64,000 bases of DNA from Ardenticatenales bacterium (GCA_020853525.1 JADYYS010000059.1:1-64000); one strand, 5' to 3'; counted from the first letter of the stretch, positions 46,454-55,928 are shown. The notes: generated from the letters alone by a model not told the origin. Made by a program: numbers and translations.

Positions 46454-47545
46454 TCAGGGCGCGTCCGGACCGTGCGACCCCCGCGCATGTACCTTCTGGG
46501 GTCGTTTCGATCCGCCGTCCGCCCGCCAATCCGGCGGTCGCTCCCGCCGCCGCCACGCCCAACCGACCGGGTAGCCGAACATCTTGGCGACATCACCCGT
46601 GATCCGGATCACCGGCACGCACCACGCCGCGATCACCCGCTCGCCGACGGTCAGCGGCTGCCACTGGCGCGCAAGTCGCCGGTAGGGCTGCGCGACCATT
46701 GCCACGATGCCTGCCGCCGGAACGATCCACCACAAGGCGCTGTCGAACATGGCCAGGCCGACGAGCGACGGACCGGCCGCGACGTACGTGAGGTATCGGA
46801 CGGCGTGGCGCCTCCGCCACAGATCGGCCTTGCCGTCGCCGCGGGCGTACAGGTAGTACTGGCGGGCGAACCGGGCGAGGGACGATCGCGGCCGGAAACG
46901 AGCGACGGCCGACGGCGCGAAGGCAGGCGGTCCGGCGATCCGCTTGAGCCGGAGGTCGAACACGAGGTCCTCGCAGTAGTCGAGCCACTCCGGGTAGCCG
47001 CCGATCGCCGCGGCATCCGCCTTCAGGAAGGCCACGGACCGGCTGGACGGGAGGAACGTCGTCGGGTCGATGTCCCCCACCTCCGGCAGCGTCGTCGCGC
47101 CGAGCGCCGTTTCGAACGGGCCCTCCGGCGCGCTCGTGAAGAACCCGGCCGCCCAGCGCGCCTCGCCCCGCTCGATCGGCGCCACGAGGTCGGCCAGCCA
47201 GCCCGGCACGAGGCGCACGCCGGCATCCGTGGCCGCCAGGATCGGCCCGGCGGCCGCGGCGATCGCTGCGTTGCGGCCCTGCGAGATGTTTGCCCCCGGC
47301 CGCTCGACGAGCGTGAGCCGCAGCGCCTCGCCATCCGGCCGCGCCGCCCGCCATGCCCGCACCGCGCCGACGGTGCCGTCCGTCGAGCCGCCGTCGACGA
47401 CGACGACCTCGTCCGGGGGCCGGGTCTGCGCCGCGAGGCTGTCGAGAAGCGCTGGAATCGTCGCCGCCTCGTTGTACACCGTGGCGATCACCGATACCGC
47501 GCGAGCGGCGGGCGCGCCGGACGGGAGGTCGTCGTCGTCGTGCAT
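46454..47545 (-). CDS. Family 2 glycosyltransferase
   Basis: This 363-residue GT-A fold glycosyltransferase has the N-terminal 'VSVIATVYNEAATIPALLDSL' (about residues 17-37) and 'EVVVVDGGSTDGT' (about 45-57). The DxD-like position is 'AATDAGVRL' and the acceptor-side segment is 'YCEDLVFDLRLKR' (ED motif). The C-terminal third has two or three membrane-associated segments (about 255-300). Such enzymes transfer sugars to lipid or polysaccharide acceptors; the substrate is unknown. The ATG at 47545 lies nine bases after a perfect TATAAT, with no RBS, so the mRNA is probably leaderless. It is divergent from the rhomboid gene. Confidence 0.88.
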   Translation of the reverse strand: MHDDDDLPSGAPAARAVSVIATVYNEAATIPALLDSLAAQTRPPDEVVVVDGGSTDGTVGAVRAWRAARPDGEALRLTLVERPGANISQGRNAAIAAAAGPILAATDAGVRLVPGWLADLVAPIERGEARWAAGFFTSAPEGPFETALGATTLPEVGDIDPTTFLPSSRSVAFLKADAAAIGGYPEWLDYCEDLVFDLRLKRIAGPPAFAPSAVARFRPRSSLARFARQYYLYARGDGKADLWRRRHAVRYLTYVAAGPSLVGLAMFDSALWWIVPAAGIVAMVAQPYRRLARQWQPLTVGERVIAAWCVPVIRITGDVAKMFGYPVGWAWRRRERPPDWRADGGSKRPQKVHARGSHGPDAP

Positions 47546-47554
47546 GGTGGGCGG

Positions 47555-47560
47555 ATTATA
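47555..47560 (-). promoter_or_regulatory. -10 box placing transcription start at the glycosyltransferase ATG
   Basis: A perfect TATAAT on the minus strand ends nine bases before the ATG at 47545. Transcription would start within zero to three bases of the ATG. No clear -35 box is visible. Confidence 0.5.
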
Positions 47561-47617
47561 CGGGGATGTTAACGGGGAACCGGCGCACCCGATCGGACGC
47601 GGCGCGGCGGTGGACCC

Positions 47618-47623
47618 TACCAT
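47618..47623 (+). promoter_or_regulatory. TAnnnT -10 box next to rhomboid start
   Basis: TACCAT ends eight bases before the ATG at 47632, and no ribosome binding site lies between them. The spacing matches the other leaderless candidates in the window. Confidence 0.35.
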
Positions 47624-47631
47624 TGTCGCCC

Positions 47632-48600
47632 ATGAGCATCGAATCGCCCGACGAAACCGCGCCGTCCCCGCTCCAGCCCCCCGCCACCGCCACCCTCGGC
47701 CCGCTCCGGCGCCGCCAGGCCGACGGCTGGTCGCTCGTCCTGTCCAGCGAGGGCATCGGCCACCAGCTCCTCTCCGGCGCCGACGGCCTCTACCTGGCCG
47801 TCGACGCCGGCGACGCCGCGCGCGCCTCGGCCTCGCTGGCGGCGTACATGGCCGAGAACGACGCGCCGGTCTTCGACACCACCCGCCGCCCGCCGTCCGG
47901 GCCGAGCGCCGATCCCGCCGGCCGGGCCGACATCGGCCTCGGCGTCGCCGCCGGCCTCGCGCTCCTCGCCGGGTTTGCCGTCACCGGCGACGCCACGCAC
48001 GGCGGCGGACTGGCGCCGCTCGGCGGAGCCGACAGCGGATTGATCCTGAACGGCGCACTGTGGCGGACCGTCACCGCACTGACGCTGCACGCCGGGATCG
48101 GCCACGTCCTGGCGAACGCGTTGGCGAGCGTGATCTTCCTGCCGCTCGCGGCACGCCGCCTCGGGATCGGCATGACCGTGCTCGGCACGATCGGCGCCGG
48201 TGCGATCGGCAACGGGCTGACCGCGCTCGTTCGTGGACCCGGTTCGCTCGGCGTCGGCTTCTCGACGGCCGTCTTCGGCGCGCTCGGCCTCTTGGCCGGC
48301 GCGCGCCTCGTCGACGGCGACCGCGGCGGGCGCGGCGGGCGCGGCGGGTGCTGGGTCGTGCTCGGCGCAGCCGCGGCGCTGCTGGCGCTCCTCGGCTCGG
48401 GCGAGCAGAGCGACGTGCTGGCCCATGCCTGCGGCCTGGCCTCCGGCGTGCCGATCGGCGCCGCGATCGCGCGGCTGGCGCGTGCGGGAGCGCCGGCGGA
48501 CGGGACGGGGACTTCCGTCGCGGGCGCGCGCCTGCAGTGGGCGGCCGGGATCGCGGCGGCGGCGATCATCGCGGGCGCATGGGGGCTGGCGCTGCGTTGA
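47632..48600 (+). CDS. Rhomboid-family intramembrane serine protease
   Basis: This 322-residue protein has a soluble N-terminal region of about 95 residues and then a six-helix rhomboid core. Family marks are 'LTLHAGIGHVLANALA' (HxxxN, about 147-160), the nucleophile in 'GVGFSTAVFGALGLLAG' (GFS, about 205) and the catalytic histidine in 'DVLAHACGLASGVPIGAA' (about 265). Rhomboids cut transmembrane segments of membrane proteins. The short hydrophobic tails of the SBBP (934) and FG-GAP (30220) proteins are conceivable substrates, but this is speculative. The ATG at 47632 was chosen as the first ATG past the divergent promoter region. A Gly/Arg-rich loop (RGGRGGRGG) is unusual. Confidence 0.85.
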   Translation: MSIESPDETAPSPLQPPATATLGPLRRRQADGWSLVLSSEGIGHQLLSGADGLYLAVDAGDAARASASLAAYMAENDAPVFDTTRRPPSGPSADPAGRADIGLGVAAGLALLAGFAVTGDATHGGGLAPLGGADSGLILNGALWRTVTALTLHAGIGHVLANALASVIFLPLAARRLGIGMTVLGTIGAGAIGNGLTALVRGPGSLGVGFSTAVFGALGLLAGARLVDGDRGGRGGRGGCWVVLGAAAALLALLGSGEQSDVLAHACGLASGVPIGAAIARLARAGAPADGTGTSVAGARLQWAAGIAAAAIIAGAWGLALR

Positions 48601-48704
48601 GGGGCATCGTCCAGCGGCGCCGTCCACGGCGGACGTCGGCGGGGACGATATCCGCCATGGTCATCCGTCGGCCGGGTCCGCGACGCCGGCGCAACGCCGC
48701 GCCG

Positions 48705-48710
48705 TATAAT
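48705..48710 (+). promoter_or_regulatory. -10 box of the recJ operon
   Basis: A perfect TATAAT lies 27 bases upstream of the recJ GTG. GAGG at about 48728 provides a ribosome binding site, so unlike its neighbours this gene would have a short leader. The -35 region is not consensus. Confidence 0.5.
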
Positions 48711-48737
48711 CGTCCCACCCGCGAATCGAGGATCGCC

Positions 48738-50546
48738 GTGCCCAATCCCGTCCCGCCCGCCGCGCCGCGCGCCCGGTGGCGCCTCAGCCCGCCGCCCTCG
48801 CCCGCGCTCGATGCGCTCGGCGATCCGCTGCTGGCGCGTGCGCTCGCCGCGCGCGGCGTCACGGAGCTCGACGGCGCGGCGGCGTTCCTCGGCCGTTCGG
48901 TGGGGGACGACAACCCGTTCCGGCTGACGGACATGGACCGCGCCGTGACCCGCCTCCGCCGCGCGATCTCGGGCGGCGAGCGGATCGCCGTGTACGGCGA
49001 CTACGATGCGGACGGCGTGACCGGCACCGCGCTGCTCACGACGGCCCTCCGCGCCCTCGGCGGCGACGTGCTGCCGCACCTGCCGCATCGCGAGCGCGAC
49101 GGCTACGGCGTGCACACCGCGGCGCTCGACCGGTTGGCGAAGCACGGCGTGCGGCTCATCGTCACGGTGGACTGCGGCGTCCGGGCGGCGGAACCGCTCC
49201 TGCACGCCCGCGCGCTCGGGCTGGACGTCATCGTCACCGACCACCACGCGCTGCCGGACGCGTTGCCGGCGGCGGTGGCCGTCGTGAACCCACGCCGCGC
49301 GGACGACGGCTACGGCTTCCACGAGTTCGCCGGCGTCGGACTGGCGTACAAGCTGGCGCAGGCGCTCCTGCGGGTGGCGGCGCGCACCTCGGCGCGGCCG
49401 GCAGCGCTCCACGAGACCGATCTGCTCGACCTCGCGGCGATCGGCACCGTCGCGGATGTCGTTCCGCTCGTCGGCGAGAACCGGATGCTCGTCCAAGGCG
49501 GCCTCGAGCGGATCCGGGCGGGCGCCCGACCGGGCGTCGCGGCGCTGTGCGAGGCCGGCGGTTTCGAGGCGGCGACGATGACGGCCCGCGGGATCGCGTT
49601 CGGGCTCGGGCCGCGGCTGAACGCCGCCGGTCGGATGGGGGATGCCACGATGGCGCTGACGCTGCTGCTGTCCGATGAGGACGGCGAGGCACGCCGGCTC
49701 GCCGCGCAGCTCGAGCACATGAACCGCGAGCGGCGAGCGGCGACGGATGTCGCGCTCGAAGCGGCGCACGCGGATCTGGCGGGGCGGACGGACGCGCCAT
49801 TCCTCGCCTGGGCATCGCCGGACGTCGGCCTCGGCGTGATCGGGCTCGTCGCGGGCCAGCTGGCGCAGGCGCACTACCGCCCGGCCGCGGTGTTCCGCAT
49901 CGAGGGCGACACGGCACGCGCCAGCCTGCGCTCGATCGCCGAGTTCAACGTCGTCGAAGCCCTCGACCGCATCGCCCCGCTGCTCGAGCGGCACGGCGGC
50001 CACGCGCGCGCCGGCGGCCTGACGGTGCGAACGGACCGCCTGGACGAGGTCGTCGATGCCCTCACCCGCCTGGCCGACGACGCACTGCGCGGCGCCGACC
50101 TGCGCCCGGTCCTCGACATCGACGCCGAGCTGCCGCTCACGGCCGTGAACGACGACCTCTACCGCCGGCTGCAAGCCCTCGAGCCGTTCGGCGAAGCGAA
50201 CCCGTCGCCGCTCATCCTCAGCCGGGACGTCCCGGTGGCGTCCAAACGGATCGTCGGCGAGCGCCACCTCAAGCTCATCGTCCCGACCGCGCGCGGGTCG
50301 ATGGAGGCGATGGCGTTCGGCCATGGGGACCGGCTGGCGGGGATCGGGGAGCGGATCGACGTCGTGTACGGCGTGCGCGAGCGGGTCTGGCGCGGCGAGC
50401 GCAGCCTGGAACTCGACGTCCAGGACTTCGCGGCGGCCGGGACGGCACGTGTCCAGGTGGACGGCCACGCGCCGGCCGATGGCGGACGCGTCGGGGACAG
50501 GATCGCCGGAATGGGCGCGCCCGACGTCGTCGCCGCCTCGATCTGA
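48738..50546 (+). CDS. recJ: Single-stranded-DNA-specific exonuclease RecJ
   Basis: This 602-residue 5'-3' ssDNA exonuclease is used in recombination and mismatch or base-excision repair. The DHH phosphoesterase motifs are 'AVYGDYDADGVTGTALL' (about residues 84-100), 'LIVTVDCGVRAAEPL' (about 140), 'VIVTDHHALPDALP' (DHH, about 164) and 'NPRRADDGYGFHEFAGVGLAYKLAQ'. The DHHA1 domain contains 'GHARAGGLTV' (about 420), and an OB-fold end follows. The GTG at 48738 has GAGG and a TATAAT upstream. The very long in-frame upstream extension crosses neighbouring genes and is not coding. It is followed after 20 bases by the photolyase, a plausible DNA-repair operon. Confidence 0.94.
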   Translation: MPNPVPPAAPRARWRLSPPPSPALDALGDPLLARALAARGVTELDGAAAFLGRSVGDDNPFRLTDMDRAVTRLRRAISGGERIAVYGDYDADGVTGTALLTTALRALGGDVLPHLPHRERDGYGVHTAALDRLAKHGVRLIVTVDCGVRAAEPLLHARALGLDVIVTDHHALPDALPAAVAVVNPRRADDGYGFHEFAGVGLAYKLAQALLRVAARTSARPAALHETDLLDLAAIGTVADVVPLVGENRMLVQGGLERIRAGARPGVAALCEAGGFEAATMTARGIAFGLGPRLNAAGRMGDATMALTLLLSDEDGEARRLAAQLEHMNRERRAATDVALEAAHADLAGRTDAPFLAWASPDVGLGVIGLVAGQLAQAHYRPAAVFRIEGDTARASLRSIAEFNVVEALDRIAPLLERHGGHARAGGLTVRTDRLDEVVDALTRLADDALRGADLRPVLDIDAELPLTAVNDDLYRRLQALEPFGEANPSPLILSRDVPVASKRIVGERHLKLIVPTARGSMEAMAFGHGDRLAGIGERIDVVYGVRERVWRGERSLELDVQDFAAAGTARVQVDGHAPADGGRVGDRIAGMGAPDVVAASI

Positions 50547-50566
50547 ACGCACGGCGTCAGACGCGG

Positions 50567-52021
50567 ATGGACGCGCCGGCGGTTCCGATCCACCCGGACC
50601 GCGTCCGGGCGCTGAACGAAGCGCCGGTTACGCCCGGGCCGGTCCTGTACTGGATGTCGCGCGACGCGCGTGCGGCCGACAACTGGGCGCTGCTGCACGC
50701 ACGCGCGATCGCCGCCGCCGCGGACGCGCCGCTGGCCGTCGTGTTCGCGCTGGCACCGTCGTTCCTCGCCGCGCCTTGGCGCGCCTACGCCTTCCTCCTG
50801 GCCGGGCTGCGCGAAGTGGAGCGCGACCTGCGCGCGCTTCAGATCCCGTTCGCCGTCCTGCACGGCGCCGATCCGCGCGACACCGTGACGGCGTTCGTCC
50901 GCACCCACGGCGTCGGCCGCGTCGTCGTCGACTTCAACCCGCTTCGGCTGGCGCGGGAGTGGCGCGCGGGCGTCGGCGATCGGCTGGCGGCGGCGGGCGT
51001 GCGCCTCGAGGAGGTCGATGCGCACAACATCGTGCCGTGCTGGGTGGCCTCCGCCAAGCTCGAGTTCGCGGCGCGAACGATCCGGCCGAAGATCGAGCGG
51101 CTCGTCGACGCGTTACTCGAGCCGTTCCCGGCGCTTGCTCCGCAGGCCGTGACGTGGCCGTCGCCGCTGCCGGCGGTCGACTGGGCGGCGGCCGAGGCGT
51201 CGCTGGCCGTCGACCGGTCGATCGGCATGGCCGAGGCCTTCACGCCCGGCCCGGCTGCCGCCCATCGCGCCCTGGATGCCTTCCTGTCCGGTAGCCTCGA
51301 CGGCTACACGAAGCGACGCAACGACCCGAATGCCGACGGCCAGTCCGGGCTGTCGCCCTACCTGCACTTCGGCCAGATCGCCCCGGCGCGCGTGGCGCTC
51401 GAAGTTCGGGCCCGCGCCGCGGACGTACGCGCGATGGGCGCCGGCGGCGTCGATGTCGCCATCGACGTAGATCCCGATGTCGCGCGTTCGGCCGACGTCG
51501 CCGCGTTCCTCGAAGAGCTGATCGTCCGCCGTGAGCTCGCGGACAACTTCTGCCTGCATCAGCCCGCCTACGACAGCTTCGACGGCTTCCACGCTTGGGC
51601 GCAGCGCACGCTCGACGCACACCGCGGCGACGCGCGCGACGCCCTGTACGACATCGACGACTTCGAGCGGGCCGCGACGCACGACGACCTCTGGAACGCC
51701 TGTCAGCGCCAGATGGTCCGCACCGGCAAGATGCACGGCTACCTGCGGATGTACTGGGCCAAGATGATCCTGGCCTGGTCGGCCACGCCCGAGGAGGCGC
51801 TGGCCACCGCCATCGTATTGAACGATCGGTACGAACTCGACGGGCGCGACCCGAACGGCTACGCCGGCATCGCCTGGGCGATCGGCGGGGTGCACGATCG
51901 GCCATGGTTCGATCGGCCGGTGTTCGGGACGGTGCGGTACATGAGCGCGAGCGGTGCGGCGCGGAAGTTCGACGTGCCGGCGTATGTGCGGCGCTGGTCG
52001 GCGCCGGAGCGGCGCGCATGA
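50567..52021 (+). CDS. phr: Class II CPD photolyase
   Basis: This 484-residue FAD enzyme uses blue light to split cyclobutane pyrimidine dimers. The N-terminal photolyase domain starts 'GPVLYWMSRDARAADNWALLHA' (about residues 24-45), the class II form of the family start. The FAD domain has 'GLSPYLHFGQIAPARVALEV' (about 265) and 'FLEELIVRRELADNFCLHQP'. It also has 'KMHGYLRMYWAKMILAWSATPEEAL' and the class II signature 'GVHDRPWFDRPVFGTVRYMS' (about 443-462). It sits between recJ and a YihY/BrkB gene, overlapping the latter by four bases (ATGA). A sunlit habitat is implied. Confidence 0.94.
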   Translation: MDAPAVPIHPDRVRALNEAPVTPGPVLYWMSRDARAADNWALLHARAIAAAADAPLAVVFALAPSFLAAPWRAYAFLLAGLREVERDLRALQIPFAVLHGADPRDTVTAFVRTHGVGRVVVDFNPLRLAREWRAGVGDRLAAAGVRLEEVDAHNIVPCWVASAKLEFAARTIRPKIERLVDALLEPFPALAPQAVTWPSPLPAVDWAAAEASLAVDRSIGMAEAFTPGPAAAHRALDAFLSGSLDGYTKRRNDPNADGQSGLSPYLHFGQIAPARVALEVRARAADVRAMGAGGVDVAIDVDPDVARSADVAAFLEELIVRRELADNFCLHQPAYDSFDGFHAWAQRTLDAHRGDARDALYDIDDFERAATHDDLWNACQRQMVRTGKMHGYLRMYWAKMILAWSATPEEALATAIVLNDRYELDGRDPNGYAGIAWAIGGVHDRPWFDRPVFGTVRYMSASGAARKFDVPAYVRRWSAPERRA

Positions 52022-53016
52022 CGCGGTCCGTCGATGACGGCGATCGGACTGCGGGCGATCGGACTGCGGGCGATCGGCGCGGCGGGGATGCCCACAGCGG
52101 CGTCGGAGCCGTCGGCCGCAACGGAAGCGACGTCGCCGCCGTGACGCTGCAACGCGCGCGTCGTGCCTGGCATCTCTGGCGCCGCCCGTACGTGTCCACG
52201 GCCGCGGCCGCGATCGCCTACCGCACGCTGTTCTCGATCGCGCCGCTCCTCGTGCTGGCCATCGCCGTGCTGGGCCGCGTCGTCGGTGCGTCGACCGCGC
52301 ATGCCACCGTCCTGGCGTTCGCCGCCGATGCGCTCGGCGTGCCGATCACCGGGCCGCTGGCCGACGCCGTGTCGTCGTTGCTCGAGGCGATCACCCATCC
52401 GGGCGCGCAGTTGCGGGCGTCCGCGGTGGCGACGGTACTCGTCCTCCTGGGCGCGTTGGGCGTGTTCGACGAGGTCCGGCTCGCCCTCAACCTCCTGTGG
52501 TCGGTCGAGGTGCGGCGCGGCCGGCGCGGTCTGGCGGCCGTGGCGCTGGCGCGGCTCGTCGGCCTCACGCTCGTGCTCGGCGGGGGCGTGCTCGTGGCGC
52601 TCTCGCTGGCGACCGCGCGTTGGATCGCCGCCACGGCGCGCGCGCTCGGCGTCCCGGCGCATTGGGTGCCGGCGGCGGACCCGCTGGACCGGGCGGTGAT
52701 CTTCGTGCTCATCACGGTGCTCTTCGCCTGCATCTACCGCGGCTTCTCCGACAGCCGCCCGCGCTGGCACGACGTCTGGGGCGGCGCACTGATCACGGCG
52801 GCGCTGTTCAGTCTGGCGAAGGGGGCGTTCGCGGCGTATGTCGTCGTCGCCGGCGTCGGGTCGGTGTACGGGGCGGCGGGGGCGCTGGTGGTGCTCGTGC
52901 TTTGGGTGTACGTGAGCGCCTGGACGATGTTGTTCGGGGCGGCGTGGGTGGGGGCGCGAAGCGCGGCCGCTACGGTCGCTCCAACGTCACCCGCCCCCCA
53001 TCCCCATCCACCGTGA
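52018..53016 (+). CDS. YihY/BrkB family membrane protein
   Basis: This 332-residue membrane protein of the YihY/BrkB family has about six hydrophobic segments between residues 60 and 320. Family patterns include 'AAAAIAYRTLFSIAPLLVLAIAVLG' (about 61-85) and the ending 'FAAYVVVAGVGSVYGAAGALVVLVLWVYVSAWTMLFGAAWVGA'. The function of the family is not established; it is not RNase BN. The ATG at 52018 overlaps the photolyase stop. The first 30 residues contain a small tandem repeat (DRTAGDRTAGDR). Its 3' end overlaps the convergent PEP-utilising gene by 47 bases. Confidence 0.88.
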   Translation: MTRSVDDGDRTAGDRTAGDRRGGDAHSGVGAVGRNGSDVAAVTLQRARRAWHLWRRPYVSTAAAAIAYRTLFSIAPLLVLAIAVLGRVVGASTAHATVLAFAADALGVPITGPLADAVSSLLEAITHPGAQLRASAVATVLVLLGALGVFDEVRLALNLLWSVEVRRGRRGLAAVALARLVGLTLVLGGGVLVALSLATARWIAATARALGVPAHWVPAADPLDRAVIFVLITVLFACIYRGFSDSRPRWHDVWGGALITAALFSLAKGAFAAYVVVAGVGSVYGAAGALVVLVLWVYVSAWTMLFGAAWVGARSAAATVAPTSPAPHPHPP

Positions 53017-55666
53017 TCCGCGCCCCGTCCCTGATCTGCGCCGTCGCCACCCCCGTCCCGAGCACCGCCGGGATCCCGTACTCCCGCGCCACGATCGAGC
53101 TGTGGCTGAGCGGCCCGCCGACGTCCGTGACGATACCGGCGGCCAGCGCAAACAGCGGCGTCCAGGCGGGGGTCGTGATCTTCGTCACCAGGATGTCGCC
53201 GTGGCGCATCGCGTGGAAGTGATCCGGGCCGAGGATCACGCGGGCCGTGCCGGTGACGCGCCCGGGGCTGGCCCCGATCCCATTGATCGTGTCGCCCCCT
53301 TCCTGGTGGGAGTGCGCCGGCATGAAGCGCATGAGATCCATCCCGAGGAACGTCGCGCCCCCCTTCAGCGGCAGGGCCACCGGCGGCGTGACCGTGCGGT
53401 TGTGCGCCGCCGTCGCCCGCCGCGCGGCTACGGCGCTCGCGTGGTCCTCCGCCCGCTGGCCGCTGTCGATCGCCCGTGCCACGTCCTGCAGCTCGTCGAC
53501 CGTCAACCAGTAGACATCCTCGGCCGCCGTCACCGCCCCCGCCGCGACGGCGCGCTCCCCGAGGACGCGCATCATCCGCCGCAGCTGCGGCCAGCCGAGG
53601 CCGACGTCCGCCAGCGCGTCTTCTCGCAGCGGCGCGAACTGCTGGGCGCCGCCGAGCAGCCAGCCGACGAACCGGCCGCGCCGCCCGCGCAGGCGGGATC
53701 GCAGCGCGTGCGTCGCCGCCTCGCGCGCCGCCGACGAAGCACCTTGGCGCTCGTACGGGCTGCGGGCATCGCCGGCGACGAAGGACTTCAGCGCTTCCAG
53801 GAGCGGCGACGGATCGTCCGCAGCCAGCGGCTTGCTGAAGTCGAGGTCGTAGACCGCATCGCCGTAGTGCTGCAGATGGGCGGCGAAGAGCGTCGTGAAC
53901 ACGTTCCAGGCATCGGCCGTGACATGGCCGGGCGGCGGACCGCCCAAGGCGGCGGCGATCTCGGCAGTGGTCATCGACGTCAGGGCGGATGCAAGATCCG
54001 GATGTTCCCTCGCCCAGACCGCCAGATCGAACAGCGCCTTCTCGGCTCGGATCGGCTTGCTGTCGAACCCCAACAGGTAGGTGATCGCCAGCGGATCGCC
54101 CTTGCGCTTGGCCAGCTTGCCGTAGAAGTACGTGAAGCATGCCTCGCCGATGTAGGCGACCGGCAGGATGCCGCTTTGGATCGTCAGGTAGTAGTCCGCC
54201 GCCGCGTCCGTGATCCGCGCCGCGCCGGCCAGCAGGTCGGAAGCCGTCGACCCGACCAGGTCCCGCTCGTCCCACGCGGCCACCACGGCGCGATAGCGCG
54301 GATGGGCCTCGTCCTCCCAGAGCGATCGGGCACGCCGGAAGTGATCGATCAGCTGGCCGGGGTGGGTGAGGAAGTGGAACAGCATCCGGAACGTCTGCGT
54401 CGGCGACATCGAGTAGTCGTAGTAGGCGAACCCATGGATCGTCGTGAGATCGGTGAGCTGCTTCATGACCCGCGCGAGGCCGATCTCCGCCATCAGCGCC
54501 GCCATCGCCCGGTTCCAGCGCGGCAGCGCCATCGTCTCGAACAGCGGCGAGAGCGGCTCGGGCAGGAGCTCGACGACGCTCGAGCGTGCGTAGCGCCCGT
54601 TCGCTTTCGGCGTCGTCCAGTCCAGCTCGACGCGCGGCTCGGGCAGCGCCGTGATCGGCCGCGCCTGGACGATCGCGATGTTGCCGCCGGCGATCGCCCA
54701 CTCGACGTCGACCGGGTGGCCGTACAGCGCCTCGATCCGGCCGCCGAGCCGCGTCAGCTCGGCGATGTGGGCGGGCGACAACGTCGGCGCGGCGCGCCGC
54801 GCCGACGGCACCGGCACCTCGCGCGTGCCGTCGTCCGTCCGCACGGTCTGCACCGCCTTGTCCATCACATCCGCCGATCGGATCGTCCCCGTCGCCTTGT
54901 CGACCCGGAACGTATCCGGCGTCACGTGCCCGCCGACGATCGCCTCGCCCAGCCCCCACGCGGCGTTGACGACGACCTCGTCGCGTGCTCCCGTCATCGG
55001 GTTCGCCGTGAACAGGATCCCGGCCACGTCCGCCGGCACGAGGCGCTGCACGACGACGGCCAGGCTCACGTCCGCGCCGTCGATGCCCTGCCGCGCCCGG
55101 TACCCGATCGCTCGCGCCGTCCAGAGCGACGCCCAGCAGCGCCGGACGGCAGCCAGAACCGCCTCGGCGCCGCGCACGTTCAAGTAGCTGTCGTGCTGCC
55201 CCGCGAACGACAGCTCCGGCAGATCCTCCGCCGTGGCCGACGATCGCACCGCCACCGCCGGATCGCCCGCCCCGAGCACGGCGTACGCCGCCCCGACGCC
55301 CTCGGCGACGTCGCGCGGCACCGTCGCCTGCACGATGAGCGCCCGGATGATGGCCGACGCCCGCTCGAGCGACGCCGGCTCGTCGATCGTCGCCCGGTTC
55401 GCGGCCCGCTGGATGACCTCCGCGAGATGGTTCGCGTCCACGAAGCGCCGGTAGGCGGCGGTGGTCACGTGGAAGCCGGGCGGGACGGGAAGGGCGGCGG
55501 CGGAGAGGCGGGCGAGGGAGGCGCCTTTGCCGCCGGCGGCGGCGAGGGTGGCGTGCGAGGAGTCCAGAGGGAGGATGAGGGGCACCGATGAGGCCGACGA
55601 TGGCCGGTGAGAAGGCGTGTGAGAGGGCGTGTGAGAGGGCGTGTGAGAGGGCGTGTGAGAGGGCAT
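52970..55666 (-). CDS. PEP/pyruvate-binding, PEP-utilising phosphotransferase family protein
   Basis: This 898-residue protein has an ATP-grasp PPDK-N domain (about residues 35-330). Its motifs are 'GGKGASLARLSAAALPVPPGF', 'VAVRSSATAEDLPELSFAGQHDSYLNV' and 'VEWAIAGGNIAIVQARPIT'. A divergent middle region follows (about 345-790). The swivelling phosphohistidine domain is at the end ('ILVTKITTPAWTPLFALAAGIVTDVGG', 'LSHSSIVAREYGIPAVLGTG', His at about 858). The PEP-binding TIM barrel of true PEP synthase is absent, as in rifampicin-phosphotransferase-like proteins, so the acceptor could be something other than pyruvate. The ATG at 55666 has AAGGAG nine bases upstream. The first 20 residues are five PSHT/PSHR repeats encoded by a 12-base tandem repeat. 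Its 3' end overlaps the convergent YihY/BrkB gene. Confidence 0.85.
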   Translation of the reverse strand: MPSHTPSHTPSHTPSHTPSHRPSSASSVPLILPLDSSHATLAAAGGKGASLARLSAAALPVPPGFHVTTAAYRRFVDANHLAEVIQRAANRATIDEPASLERASAIIRALIVQATVPRDVAEGVGAAYAVLGAGDPAVAVRSSATAEDLPELSFAGQHDSYLNVRGAEAVLAAVRRCWASLWTARAIGYRARQGIDGADVSLAVVVQRLVPADVAGILFTANPMTGARDEVVVNAAWGLGEAIVGGHVTPDTFRVDKATGTIRSADVMDKAVQTVRTDDGTREVPVPSARRAAPTLSPAHIAELTRLGGRIEALYGHPVDVEWAIAGGNIAIVQARPITALPEPRVELDWTTPKANGRYARSSVVELLPEPLSPLFETMALPRWNRAMAALMAEIGLARVMKQLTDLTTIHGFAYYDYSMSPTQTFRMLFHFLTHPGQLIDHFRRARSLWEDEAHPRYRAVVAAWDERDLVGSTASDLLAGAARITDAAADYYLTIQSGILPVAYIGEACFTYFYGKLAKRKGDPLAITYLLGFDSKPIRAEKALFDLAVWAREHPDLASALTSMTTAEIAAALGGPPPGHVTADAWNVFTTLFAAHLQHYGDAVYDLDFSKPLAADDPSPLLEALKSFVAGDARSPYERQGASSAAREAATHALRSRLRGRRGRFVGWLLGGAQQFAPLREDALADVGLGWPQLRRMMRVLGERAVAAGAVTAAEDVYWLTVDELQDVARAIDSGQRAEDHASAVAARRATAAHNRTVTPPVALPLKGGATFLGMDLMRFMPAHSHQEGGDTINGIGASPGRVTGTARVILGPDHFHAMRHGDILVTKITTPAWTPLFALAAGIVTDVGGPLSHSSIVAREYGIPAVLGTGVATAQIRDGARITVDGDGGRVTLERP
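55607..55666. repeat. Five-copy 12-base tandem repeat at a gene start
   Basis: GTGAGAGGGCGT and close variants repeat five times. On the minus strand the last unit carries the start codon of the PEP-utilising gene and the others encode PSHT repeats. Copy-number change would lengthen or shorten the N-terminus by four residues without a frameshift. Confidence 0.9.
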
Positions 55667-55928
55667 GGGGCGACGCTCCTTGGCTGCGCGGTCATTGTGC
55701 GTCCCGCCCGCGGCGACCGCCAAAGTGCCGTGCGCCCTGGCATCGGCCGACCGGCGCCGGTATCCGCGGCGCCGGTATCCCACCATCCCCTCACGCCGCC
55801 GTTCACCGGCCGACGGCCCCCCACCGGCCCACGCGAAGGGGACCGACGCGACGCGCCGGCCCCCTTCGACCCCCCGGTCAGTGGTTCGACGACGGATCGG
55901 GGCATCCGAACCCGTCGTACGCCGCGCG

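Noticed and set aside
52970-53016. The 47-base overlap of convergent genes as an annotation error
   Set aside because: Both ends fit: the PEP-utilising protein needs its last strand after the phosphohistidine domain, and the YihY/BrkB tail is only a Pro-rich extension. A real 3' overlap is acceptable.
52970-55666. Annotation as PEP synthase (ppsA)
   Set aside because: The ATP-grasp and phosphohistidine domains are present, but the C-terminal PEP-binding TIM barrel is missing, so a specific reaction cannot be assigned.
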